Source of the DNA: Hydrangea macrophylla
Taxonomy: Eukaryota; Streptophyta; Magnoliopsida; Cornales; Hydrangeaceae
DNA length: 64,000 nt
Direction of reading: 5' to 3'
Assembly (NCBI GenBank): GCA_033977485.1
Contig: CM066990.1
Location: 11,133,501 to 11,197,500, forward strand
Part shown: piece after piece, positions 10,226 through 19,200 of the stretch
How the letters are laid out: each line of letters opens with the position of its first letter
How positions within the stretch are numbered: position 1 is the first letter of the stretch
The notes under the pieces: model-generated
The model's input: the letters and a program-made list of their open reading frames with translations, nothing else
What the model was told of the DNA's origin: nothing
Databases searched by the model: none
Program-made: the position numbers and the translations under genes

Positions 10226-11035
10226 CATGCATTACAACGCCATTCTAAAACTACCTAATGAATCCTTTTTATCCTTTTCATTGCCCGAGCCACGTTACAA
10301 CCTTTGAAAAGTCCTATTTGATCCTAGAATAATGGATTGGATATGTAAAACGATGGGAGGGGGATTAAAATATAGTAACGATTAATTTTTCTTGACTGTT
10401 GGCATCCTATCCATGAGACTACTGTTCTTTCGTGTCATGTGTCTTTTAAGAGTCATATGTGAGCGTTCTTGTTTTGAAAATATATTTCCTTTGCTCCCAT
10501 ATATTAGAGAACTTACACCTATTTCTGAGTGTTTCATTTGAGAGTGTAATTAATATTGTGAGATTTGTAGTCAAAGCATAGTTGGATGGTTATCCAAGTT
10601 ATATTCCAAGTTCATGACATGTGCGTGTTCATTTGACTACCATATCACACACGTGTAATTTTATGAGAAACTCTATTGATTTATATGATACATGTGCTTG
10701 GGATTATTTTTTATGACGTAGGTGGACGTTTGATTCCATTTTTTTTGTTCGTTATTCTATTTCAAATCATTATTTTATAATAAGGAGTATTGAAAGTTAT
10801 GTTTTTTTTTTGTTTTAAAAAAAAACTTTTAAATATACAATGAAATAAGGATGGTTGTGCGTAACTTGTTGACGAAAATGCTCACGAGACTTCACTCGTC
10901 CGACTAGGGACACCTAAGGGTTTAGAAGGCTTGTTGCACATGCTAAGTGCAATTGCGATCCATGCAAAAATTGGAGTAGAATTTTTGTTAGTAGTTTTAT
11001 TTTTCTGTTCTTTTTGCTTGAGGACTAATAAAATG

Positions 11036-11048
11036 TAGGTATGGGGTG
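11036..11048 (+). promoter_or_regulatory. Polypurine tract of the Athila-like element
   Basis: The string aggtatggggtg comes immediately before the LTR start tgatcggg at 11049 and after gaggactaataaaatgta, the arrangement usual in Athila elements. It would prime plus-strand DNA synthesis. Confidence 0.65.
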
Positions 11049-11223
11049 TGATCGGGAGTGAACAAGTCCTAATTACACGCCTTAATTCACATTTGTTAGC
11101 ACTTTTTATCCTATTTTCGTGCACTTTTACTTTATTTTATATTTTCTAGCAGGTTTTAGAAGAAAGCAAGAGTTCCAAGCTAGATATGTAAAAATAGAAG
11201 AAAAGAAGAAGAAAAAGCCACCT

Positions 11224-11310
11224 TACGCGAGCGGCACGCTCGTGCGACAATCTAGCACCTCGCTCGCGCAGCCCGCTTGTGCAACTTCCCAAAAACGCAC
11301 TCGTGTGACC
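11224..11310 (+). repeat. CpG-palindrome cluster in the Athila-like U3
   Basis: Words acgcgagcgg, acgctcgtgcgac, cctcgctcgcgcag, cccgcttgtgcaac and cgcactcgtgtgac follow each other at about 17-25 bp spacing. They are variants of the CGCTCGCGCGAC word also seen at 8484 and 62345. The cluster ends about 140 bp before the TATA box of the same LTR. Confidence 0.8.
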
Positions 11311-11449
11311 TATAGAAAAAAGTGAAATGCGTATTTCTGTGTGCTGAAGACGTCTACACAAACGAAATTGCCTAATTACGTCCAGAAACGTAAATAAATC
11401 AGTTTTAGTGCGATTAGGTTTAGGAAAGCCTCCAAACTTGCTTTAAAAC

Positions 11450-11457
11450 TATATATA
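11450..11457 (+). promoter_or_regulatory. TATA box of the Athila-like LTR
   Basis: The string tatatata in aaaactatatataccc precedes cattcaattttggg-type leader DNA. It lies about 400 bp after the LTR start, a normal U3 length. Confidence 0.55.
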
Positions 11458-11583
11458 CCCTATTCTAATTCAATTTTGGGATTAGACATCAAGTTACACA
11501 ACGTTACACAACATTATACACATCCATATACAACAAAAACTTTAGCCATATACAACGTTATACACATCCATATACAACATTCT

Positions 11584-11799
11584 AATCCTTGGTCTTCTTC
11601 TTCTTCTCCTTGCTTCTCCCTCTTCAATGGCTGAAGTTTTTGTTGTATATATTTTTTTTTTCGGAAAATGGTAAATATATTCTTTTTAGGATATATTTAC
11701 CATTTTCCGAAAAAAAAAATATATATATATATATATACAACAAAAACTTCAGCCATTGAAGAGGGAGAAGCAAGGAGAAGAAGAAGAAGACCAAGGATT
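11584..11799. repeat. 216-bp near-perfect hairpin containing two opposed LINE tails
   Basis: Bases 11584-11652 are the exact reverse complement of 11731-11799 (69 bp, from aatccttgg to ccaaggatt). Continuing inward, 11652-11680 (ten T, then cggaaaatggtaaatatat) pairs with atatatttaccattttccg plus ten A at 11692-11719. The right side has about 11 extra TA bases. The loop is only about 11 bp. The inner part of both arms is the 3' end of the local LINE family, so two LINE tails point toward each other's heads. The pyrimidine-rich outer arms are ordinary LTR sequence. Confidence 0.95.
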
Positions 11800-12609
11800 C
11801 TCATGGCCTCCTCCATCAACCTCTTGCTAATCTTCGATTCTATGGCTGCTTAGACCGATATCTAGGGTTTCAATGAAACCCTAGCCAAGTAATAGGGTGT
11901 ATTTTATATTTTTCTTTTAGATTTATTATGTGTGGATGATAATTACATGTTCAGAGGATTTTTTATAATAAAATTGAACTTCTATTGATTAAATCATTGC
12001 TTTCAAAGTTTATTCTTATCTTAGATCTATTTTGGATGTGATGTGCTCAATGATCTATATTTGCTATGCTTGTATGGATTATTTGCATGTAATGGTGCAT
12101 GTAATGGTGCTTAATTGTATGGATATCTTTTTTCCGAAAGATATCAAGTAGTCGAATAGTTCATGCCTAGGGAAGAAGGAGTGTACCGCAACCCTAGTTT
12201 AGTGTGAGACACTCCGTGCCAACCGAAGATGAATTATGTTGATGCTTGAATCGTAGTTATCTTCTTGACGGAGGAATTGGGCTTGTAGCCACAATTCTCC
12301 ATTATTATCCAATGTAATAAGCTAATTGAATGCATAAATACCCATATTATGAAGCTAGTGGTGGATTTGCAATCCTAGGTTCAATTCCCATATTTATCAA
12401 AACAACTTTTAATCGCTTCCATGGTTTAGATTTATTTTCATTGTTCTTAGTTTAATTAACATCAAAATCAAAATCCGGTTTTCTTAATTAACTAGGTTTA
12501 GGTTTTAAAATTAATAGTATTTCAATCTCTGTGGGTTCGACCTCTACTTCCGCACTACAAATCTTGTAAAGTAGAGTATACTTTATATCTTGATTTTGAC
12601 AAGATCACG

Positions 12610-13940
12610 CACTAATTGAGAAAGCTGGAATGGATGGGTGTAAAGAGGAGCAAAATAGTACTCTGCCCCACATTTGTTGTTGTTGGAGGGGATACTCGGG
12701 GTAAAGATAATATCTCTAGCCACCAGGCAGCTGGAAAAAAATTCATTGTAAGTGGTCTGAGTGCCTAGACCCCAGTTAGTAGGATTGTGGGGAAGTTGAA
12801 GGAATTTTGGGAATTGAGAAGAGGAGAAGGGTGTGAAGAGAGGGGCAACCCGATTAGCACATCCCTCATAAAAGAACGAAAAACATTCCTCAAAGGAATG
12901 CGTCAAAGGAGCAACGACCACGAAGTGGACAGCAAAAAGGGAAACGTCAGCCATCGGATAGGCAGCTGGCCTGAATTGTTGGAAATATGAGTATAGCCAG
13001 AGCTGGAGGATCCAGATTGGGCTTTCTCCAGCACTGAAGCCCGATTGGACGAAGTCGGTCACACCGCGGACTAGGTGAGCCAGACTAGAGTGGCCAAAGC
13101 CAAAGGTTTCCCTGAAGCTAGAGCCAAGGGTCAAAGTAGTTACTCTTTTGTTATGGCCTGACTAGCTGAGTAGAAGAGATATCTGTTCAGCCAGTAGATG
13201 AGAAAGGTGGTGTGCTCGGTGTCGATCACCTCGGTCCCTTCCTTGCCCATGCAAGCAGTTAGAAAACTGTCAAAAGTTATAATCGGCCGATAGGACACGT
13301 CTCCGTCTATAACGGATTCTTGCTGGGGGTAAGAGAAGCTGGCCGTTCCGACGTCTAGACCGAGAATAACCTCTTGTCCATGGGGGTGGAGCCCGAGCAA
13401 GTACCTAATATCTTTTATGGTTGGCGTCATCGGGTCGTAGCGGAAGAGCAACCCATTGCAGGACAACGCCCATAAAAGTAAGGCAGAGAAGAAAAGAGGC
13501 TGGTCCATATCTAGCCGTGATTGACTGAGCATGATAGTATCAAAGATGCTCGTTTTCTTCCAAACATCGGCCTTAGAGGCCGATACCCTAGTTACCTATT
13601 TGTCCCAATCCACGGTAGGTGTGCGCCAACCCCTAATGGGATGAGTAGCTATCCATACTTTGCTCCAGTTAGCAAGTAACTGGAGGAACGTTTCATTCTC
13701 CATCGGTGGGAAGTATAGGTTGAAGGCCATCAGAGGGTCATCGCAAAACGCCGTAGTAAGGCTAGGCACCACCGGTGAGCCGTCGAGAGTGCTGTAATAG
13801 AGAAAACTCTCAGTGGAGATCTCTGAAGCATGAGCTTTAGCCAGGGCCCTCACCTCCTTGCATCGGTTTTTGGAAGGAGGACCATCCAGAAAAGCTTTCT
13901 TGCCTTTGGGTAGTGGCACCGGAGTAGTCTTAGGGGCCAT
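12610..13940 (-). pseudogene. Plant mobile domain (PMD) protein, antisense ORF of a Tat-like element
   Basis: The minus-strand frame starts best at 13940 (MAPKTTPVPLPKGKK); a longer frame opens at 14042. It has the Trp-rich pattern of the plant mobile domain family: ASKADVWKKTSIFDTIM, FRYDPMTPTIKDIRYLLGL, SYRPIITFDSFL, IYWLNRYLF, then ASGKPLALA and SSLAHLVRGVTDFV..ILQLWLYSYF. It is broken by a TAG (13596-13598), a TAA (13140-13142), a further TGA and a frameshift near 13075. The C-terminus is cut off by the Athila-like LTR at about 12607. Its position just upstream of a PPT and LTR on the other strand matches the antisense ORF reported for Tat-lineage gypsy elements. Alternatively it could be a captured host gene fragment. 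Confidence 0.75.
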
Positions 13941-14217
13941 TGTTTGCAGTAGATATGAAGGTCTGTTCGCCGGAAAGAATGGAATTCTAGAGAGAGAGAA
14001 GATCTGGGTTGCTACTGGTTCTAAAAAAAGAGAGAGACGCAAATAAGGGAAAGTAAAGAGATTTTAAAAAATCTAATCATTTTATATGCATCAGCATGAA
14101 ATGAGCAGTGACTGATGGGATTCTCAAGATCTGATAATCTCCCTGCATGATGGACACTTGGGATTTTTTCAAATTCAAAATGTCACTTCAATCAAGGGCA
14201 GGATGATTGGCATGACC

Positions 14218-14231
14218 TTTTTGGGGGCAAT
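14218..14231 (+). promoter_or_regulatory. Polypurine tract of the second Tat-like element
   Basis: The string tttttgggggcaat comes directly before tgtttgcacccaaaa at 14232, a combination typical of the internal/3' LTR junction in Tat-lineage elements. It lies 280 bp downstream of the start of the antisense PMD frame. Confidence 0.6.
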
Positions 14232-14344
14232 TGTTTGCACCCAAAAATGGCCAAAGGTTTTTGAGTCCGATTGGATTGTTGGAGAAGGCCTAGAGATGGC
14301 CTGTCCATGCCTTGTTCTGGGATGGCTGGCCCAAGATTAGAGAG

Positions 14345-14640
14345 AGTGATCGGGCTCAAGGAAAGATAGCGTGCTATTTGAGCCCGAGAGATAAAGGCCA
14401 CTGATTCCCGATTGATTGATTTGGCAAGCATAATGACAATTGGGCATCTATGAGAACACGCCTGCTAAGAAGTGAGCGTCATATAGTGCAGAAGGATGAG
14501 GCATGAGCTCGAGGTATGGAGCCCGACTGGTCAGAAACACAGATAAAACTATCATCGGGCTAATGGGTGTTGGAGAATATGATAGATAAGATTGCATAAG
14601 CCCGATGATAGTGTGGTTCATGAGGAGGAGCCCGATTGGT
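14345..14640 (+). repeat. Cluster of GCCCGA / TCGGGC words in the Tat-like U3
   Basis: Seven or more short words of both orientations: atcgggctc (14349), gagcccgag (14380), tcccgattg (14406), gagcccgactgg (14518), atcgggcta (14553), agcccgatg (14598) and gagcccgattgg (14628). Their order gives several inverted pairs. The cluster ends about 230 bp before the TATA box. Confidence 0.65.
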
Positions 14641-14872
14641 AAGATAGATCTATTCCAGCTGTCATGATGATGTCACCCTGAATTTGAGAAATCAAAGTTC
14701 ATCTAGGAATCATATCACGTCCAGCTGAATATGGAAGGCTAATCCCTAAAATATTGGGATTGATTCGATCAGGATTGAGATAAGGAAGGATTCTGCCAGC
14801 TGTATCTTTCTTAGGGCGCACAATCAAGGAGTCCTTGCCATATCCGGACTGTTACAGGCCGCTATAAAAGTA

Positions 14873-14880
14873 TAGGTTTG
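14873..14880 (+). promoter_or_regulatory. TATA box of the second Tat-like LTR
   Basis: The string tataaaag in ggccgctataaaagtatagg is a near-consensus plant TATA box, followed by aaccgcattcaacaac-type leader DNA. Confidence 0.65.
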
Positions 14881-14954
14881 CCAACCATGAAAGGGACTCC
14901 GCGTCATCTCAACAAACCGCATTCAACAACACTCATACAACATTCAAAGCATTC

Positions 14955-15032
14955 AAATCTTTGTGTTCTATGTTCTTCCTCCTTTTTTGGAATCTATTTA
15001 CCATTTTCCAAAAAAAAAAATCTTTGTGTTCT
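14955..15032 (+). mobile_element. LINE micro-insertion of 48 bp with 15-bp TSD
   Basis: The 15-mer aaatctttgtgttct is at 14955-14969 and 15018-15032. The 48 inserted bases contain ttttttggaatc and tatttaccattttcc followed by A, identical in type to the 3' end of L1-2 (ttttttttggaatatatttaccaatttcc). Confidence 0.92.
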
Positions 15033-15603
15033 CATTATTCTGCATCCATAGCAAATAGGTCTATCTTTTTTGTTATTTTACTATTTTCATTCTTCTGAAC
15101 AATCAGAGCCTGTTCTGATTCTGTTCTTTGGTAGTATGTTTTATTTTCTAAACATTCAATAAAATATCTTCATATTTTATTAATCGTTTGTGATTGTTTA
15201 CTTGGTAAACTCTACACTAATTGGCTTGTGTACTTCAGTACTGCCATAGATTTTTTACTTTCCTACTCATCATACACAATCACCCTTTTAGAAGTCAGAT
15301 CTCAAAGCCTTGAGTATCACTCACTTAAGCGTATAGGAAATTAGTTTGCACACATACTGAGCCCGTTTGGCTCTGACACGCCCGCGCAAAACTACTAGCA
15401 AACAGAAACTGCATAAATAATATGTTGTGTTGTGCTTGAAGGTTAAGTAAAAAAATTCAAATATATGAAAGACGCGTTTACATTTATTTTCAAACTAAAA
15501 GGGCCCAAATCCTCAAATTCTAAAAAGTTTACATATAGATTCTTACAAGTCTTGGAGTCTATTTATAGCCTTTTTACAAGTAGGTATATATATGCATATA
15601 TAT

Positions 15604-15784
15604 AGAGTCTGGCTCTAGTGTGCACTAGGTAAGCGCACTGGGTGAATGCACTAGGTTTTCAAGCCTAAACAAAATCGAGGGGCGCCCCACTGACCAGTGA
15701 CCAGTCCTGCCGCTCCGCTGTCCCGCGATTTTTTAATGCGTTCACCCAGTGCGCTTACCCAGTGTGCACTTGAGCCAGAATCTC
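15604..15784. mobile_element. MITE-like inverted-repeat element, about 180 bp
   Basis: The left end (agagtctggctctagtgtgc, then a ggtaagcgcactgggtgaa core at 15628-15646) is matched in inverse by ttcacccagtgcgcttaccc (15740) and gagccagaatctct (15772). About 34 of the first 39 aligned bases pair. The centre is about 80 bp. The low number of mismatches and lack of coding suggest a non-autonomous DNA transposon. The flanks (tatata versus tctctc) show no clear target duplication, so the family is unknown. Confidence 0.65.
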
Positions 15785-15802
15785 TCTCTCTCTCTCTTGC
15801 TC

Positions 15803-15842
<40 letters not shown>
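15803..15842 (+). repeat. TA/TG microsatellite
   Basis: A run of (ta)n passes directly into (tg)n, then tatc. Similar compound microsatellites occur at 16880-16970 and 34040-34090. Confidence 0.95.
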
Positions 15843-15843
<1 letters not shown>

Positions 15844-16730
15844 ATCTACTTGAGCAAAATCCATCAATTTGACCTTGCAACCAATTACATCTAAAAAAAG
15901 TCTTGGAATCTGCTTACATATGTTTACTTGAGCAAAATTTTGTAGTTAATTTGGTAATTTTAAGTTCTAGGGAAAAACCTTTTTTGTAAGTACATTGATT
16001 ATTTACAAATTTTAAATTTTTTTATGAAAAAAAGAATATGGGGCCCTATTTTTAGAGATCGCTTTGGGCTCCCAAACACTCAGGGCCGACTTCGTTTATT
16101 TTCAATTCATAACTTTTTCCAAAATACTTTTGATCTCTTTTTTTTTTTTCGTAATTAAGTTTAGGAACATTTTTAACGAATCAATAACACAAGCCTTTTT
16201 TTTTTTTCCGAAGAAGGTTAGGGCATCGTAATGAGGGTGTTTGAAAATCTTTGGGAATGGACTTCTGGAAGAAGTGCATCTCCAGAATGCCCATTTGGTG
16301 AAGCCAAAATCTTGACTTCTCAAAATTGTAATTTTTGTACTTTCGCAGAAGTCAGGAACTTTGTACACATAATTACACTTTTATCCCTTATTTTATAATT
16401 AATTAATGTCATCTTCATCCAAATCTCATACCTGAATTACATAGCCTAGCCGAAACCATATCTTTTATTTTTGGACAAACATTGTGTGGAATGAAAAGCA
16501 TTTTTTCTTATACATTTTTTTCTCTGTCCGTTTTTAGTATATTTGACATGATAGGTATCTGCTTTCAGTTCTTTGTTGAGACTGGTCTTGGAAATGCTCT
16601 TTAAATTGATGAGTATTTCACTCCAACAAAAATGGTTAACATCAAAAGCAAATTGGCGAGTTAACAACTGCTCGTCAACTTTGTTGAGCAAAGCACGCAG
16701 TTTATTATTTATTTATTTTTTTTGGGTTAA

Positions 16731-16822
16731 TTACACGGACCTTCTTTGAGGTTTGGTGAAATTACACGGACCTCTTCTCTATATTGCAAAAATTACACAG
16801 ACCTTCATTCTAGTATGAATTT
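16731..16822 (+). repeat. 31-bp tandem repeat, three copies
   Basis: The word ttacacggacc starts at 16731 and 16762, and ttacacagacc at 16793, a regular 31-bp period with diverged spacers. It is preceded by tttgggttaa. The function is unknown to me. Confidence 0.8.
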
Positions 16823-17002
16823 ACTATTTTACCCTTACTTTGTTTACCATTTTACTAAATTACATCTCTCTATCTCTCTCTCTCTCTCTATGTGTGTGTG
16901 TATATATATAGACATCGATATACAAGTACATACATAATATATGGACATGCATATATATATATATATATGAATATGAATTTTTCAAAAAAATAAAAAAATT
17001 TA

Positions 17003-17130
17003 AACTCAAAATCAATTTATTCCAAAAACTAATTGTTTCCTAAGATTTAAACCCAAAATCAAAACTAATTTGTTCCTAAGATTTAAACCCAAAATCAATT
17101 TGTTCTAAAAACCTTAGATCTAAACCCAAA
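17003..17130 (+). repeat. AT-rich short tandem repeat
   Basis: The words taagatttaaacccaaaatc and aatttgttc recur about every 37-47 bp. Three to four imperfect copies end shortly before the Copia A LTR. Confidence 0.7.
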
Positions 17131-18184
17131 ATACCAAACCTACCTCAAAGATGTATACAAGTATTTGTTGGGATTGTATCCCTCAAACTCATCCTTTATG
17201 TATGAGACATTGGCATATATACATATTTACATTTCATTATGTATGATATCATGAGATGATTGTTTGTAATCCTTAAGTATCATTGCAGGTAATTCATGTA
17301 TGTATGAGATACATACAAGAGAGATATAAATTACTATTCTTTGATACTTATAACTTGGCACAGTGGAAGATGAGATTGGCCATATATCTCATCAGGTATA
17401 CACTGTAGCATTATTAACTACCATTGGATAGAGTGATGAATCTCAATTACTAGAGTATAACTCTTAGTTAGTATGCTAGTGCTTATAATGCATTGAAGGA
17501 CCATGAGATTCCCACTGACATATAAAACTATCAACAGTTGATAGGAACTCATAACTTGTATAAGGTACGTGTTCTAAATCTTGAGAGGATTATGGACACA
17601 GACTATGGATATGACTACTTTGACTTATCAATCAGTGAGGTCTTGCAAGATCAACACCTGGGTATCTTAGGTATGTCATATTCATAGGGTTGCGAACATA
17701 CATTGTCAAGATAGAATCTACCCTCTGATAAAGAGTAAGCATTCCCTTAAAAATGTGACCAAGTTGATCACTGAGAACTGCCGTCTTGTTGATAAGTAGT
17801 TATCAACATGTTTGATAATCATGAGAGGTGAATGGGACTAAAGGAATGGAAGATGTAAACATCATTCAGGTTGACAGTAATAGTTATCCAACTACCTGAA
17901 TATGATTATGAATGCTAACGGTAGAGGGACATTAGTACACCATACAAGTATAGTTATCACTTGGGATTTGTTCTTTTGCGTTGGAGTGTAGTTATCATTT
18001 TATAGTAGAGTTAGTGTTAACTGATTAGTTGGTTAATTCGCTAATCAAAGAGTTTGATTTGGAAATTAACAACTGGTCTAAGTCAACAATAAAGAACCTA
18101 GGAGGTCCCACTCTTAGCTCTGCCAGAATTCTTGGAAAGGCATAAGGGGATTGAACCAATTGATTGGAAGAGTTTCAATCAATT

Positions 18185-18300
18185 GATGTGTCGATCGATC
18201 GAACTAATTCGATCGATTGAAGGAGGTTCAGTTCGATCAATTGAACTTTGTTCGATCGATCAAAGGTTCGATCATTCGAAAGTGTTTCGATCGATTGAAC
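18185..18300 (+). repeat. TTCGATCGATTGAA-type palindrome array in the Copia A U3
   Basis: Six units at about 20-bp spacing: tcgatcgatcgaa (18191), ttcgatcgattgaa (18209), ttcgatcaattgaa (18232), gttcgatcgatc (18250), ttcgatcattcgaa (18268) and tttcgatcgattgaa (18285). All are perfect or near-perfect palindromes around TCGATCGA or TCGATTGA. The array ends about 20 bp before the TATA box. Confidence 0.9.
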
Positions 18301-18319
18301 TCTAAAGTCGGTTTGGAAA

Positions 18320-18329
18320 TATAAAAATA
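18320..18329 (+). promoter_or_regulatory. TATA box of the Copia A LTR
   Basis: The string tataaaaata is followed by gggcagctgc. The related solo LTR has ctataaatagggcagctgc at the same place (43144), so the box and its context are conserved. Confidence 0.75.
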
Positions 18330-18673
18330 GGGCAGCTGCATACAGAAATAGTTAGAATGTCATTTTAATTCCAAAAAGCTACAGAAACCTGTTTAGAGCT
18401 CCCAAACCTTCTTTTCCCCTCTATTAGGGTTTCCACCAACCCTAGCCTCTCTGGGAAGTGTTCGAGGAGACTTAAGGGTGAAGATCGCTTAGTGGAAGCT
18501 ATTGGACATTGAACAAAAAGGCATATGCAGAATTGAGTTCATGACACTAAGGTATTACATACTAACCTTCTCTCTCCGCAACTATAGAATTGATAAGTAG
18601 TAGATTCGGGCATGCCAATAAATTTTTGAAACCTGTGTATGATTTAAATGTTTTTGAAACCTAAATCTATCAA

Positions 18674-18688
18674 TTGGTATCAATGCCA
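18674..18688 (+). promoter_or_regulatory. Primer-binding site of Copia A (degenerate)
   Basis: The string ttggtatcaatgcca directly after the LTR differs in two bases from the tggtatcagagc that pairs with the 3' end of initiator tRNA-Met. Confidence 0.65.
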
Positions 18689-18829
18689 CGCTTATTTGGA
18701 TCTATAGATGCGTTTTGAAACACTAGTTTGATTTGCATTTTAGTTTTTAGTACTGGTTTTGAAACTGCATCATCACAGATCTATTTCTGCAGCAGAGAAC
18801 AAATCTATGATAGCATTGGATGCATGGCA

Positions 18830-19200
18830 GCTTTGATCGATTGAACTTATTTTGATCGATTGAAACTGTCTGTGTTCGATCGATTAAAAGAGTTTTGATC
18901 GATTGAAACAATACGAGTTTCAACCGATCGAACTAGCTTCGATCGATCGAACACTATTTTGTTCGATCGATTGATTCAGGTTTGATCAATCGAAATTGAT
19001 TATCTGTCCAAGTGTTTTTCACAGTTTAAAAGTTTTTAAAAAATTATTTATATAGCATTCTGAAAATTTTATATCAATATGTGAAATCTTAAGTTCAATC
19101 AATTGAACTCAGTTCAATCGATTGAACATTCGATCAATTGAAGTTGCTTTGATCGATGGAATGTGACAGTTTTTGAAGTTGCTTTGATCGATATTCTTTT
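18830..19200 (+). repeat. Second TCGATCGA palindrome array, in the Copia A leader
   Basis: About a dozen words such as tttgatcgattgaa, gttcgatcgatt, ttcgatcgatcgaa (18950), gttcgatcgattg (18961), tttgatcaatcgaa, ttcaatcgattgaa (19110) and ttcgatcaattgaa (19126), mostly 18-22 bp apart. The words are those of the U3 array, so the same repeat colonised both LTR and leader. Confidence 0.88.

Larger units (their letters stand above)
8259..11035 (+). other. Athila-like 3' non-coding region
   Basis: No convincing protein. The stretch contains the conserved ggaggcaaccc (8309), a CpG-palindrome cluster (8484-8718), T-tracts at 8728-8743 and 8810-8822, the ttggggacaatg signature (9174), two LINE micro-insertions and a purine tract. 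An AT-rich 137-codon frame at 8891-9304 runs across a micro-insertion and is not credible as an envelope gene. Confidence 0.6.
6720..12607 (+). mobile_element. Athila-like gypsy element, pol-deleted and 5'-truncated
   Basis: Order: end of gag (6776-7320), protease (7404-7967), a short remnant (to 8258), Athila-style 3' non-coding DNA, PPT (11036) and 3' LTR (11049 to about 12607). Non-coding signatures known from the Athila lineage are present: ggaggcaaccc at 8309, ttggggacaatg at 9174, and gaggactaataaaatgta just before the PPT. RT, RNase H and integrase are absent, and no 5' LTR or PBS is found to the left. The right end cuts an antisense plant-mobile-domain ORF, so this element probably inserted into the second Tat-like element. 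Confidence 0.75.
11049..12607 (+). mobile_element. 3' LTR of the Athila-like element
   Basis: The LTR starts with tgatcggg after the PPT and ends near tttgacaagatca. The ending contains gtgggttcgacctctac (12532), a hallmark near the 3' end of Athila/Angela-type LTRs. A TATA box is at 11450. The right boundary is set within a few bases by the point where the antisense mobile-domain frame loses its similarity. Length is about 1.56 kb. Confidence 0.7.
14232..15362 (+). mobile_element. LTR of the second Tat-like element
   Basis: The LTR starts tgtttgcacccaaaaatggcc after the PPT. It contains repeated gcccga/tcgggc words, a good TATA box (14873) and a LINE micro-insertion (14970-15017). The right end is uncertain, near 15360, where tttggctctgacacgcccgcg appears, which could be a primer-binding site or flanking DNA. 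Without that insertion the LTR is about 1.07 kb. Confidence 0.55.
15363..17165 (+). other. No gene seen; small repeats and flanking DNA
   Basis: No protein-like frame. The stretch holds a MITE-like inverted repeat (15604-15784), a TA/TG microsatellite, T-tracts, a 31-bp tandem repeat (16731) and a short AT-rich repeat (17003-17130). It may be the pre-insertion host sequence around the Tat-like and Copia A elements. Confidence 0.5.
17166..18672 (+). mobile_element. 5' LTR of Copia A
   Basis: The LTR begins tgttgggattg and ends aatctatca, followed by a primer-binding-site-like attggtatcaatgcc. Length is about 1507 bp. The same LTR family, without internal region, occurs as a solo LTR at 41358-43505 (shared blocks include ccttaagtatcat, acactgtagca, gtacgtgttct and acctgggtatct), which supports both ends. 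The five bases before it, gtatt (17161-17165), are the predicted target duplication. Its coding region continues at 34631 after the Copia B insertion. Confidence 0.85.

Noticed and set aside
12121..12146. Possible further LINE micro-insertion (ttttttccgaaa)
   Set aside because: The flanks share only gatatc, which is itself a palindrome, so the string can equally be a small hairpin.
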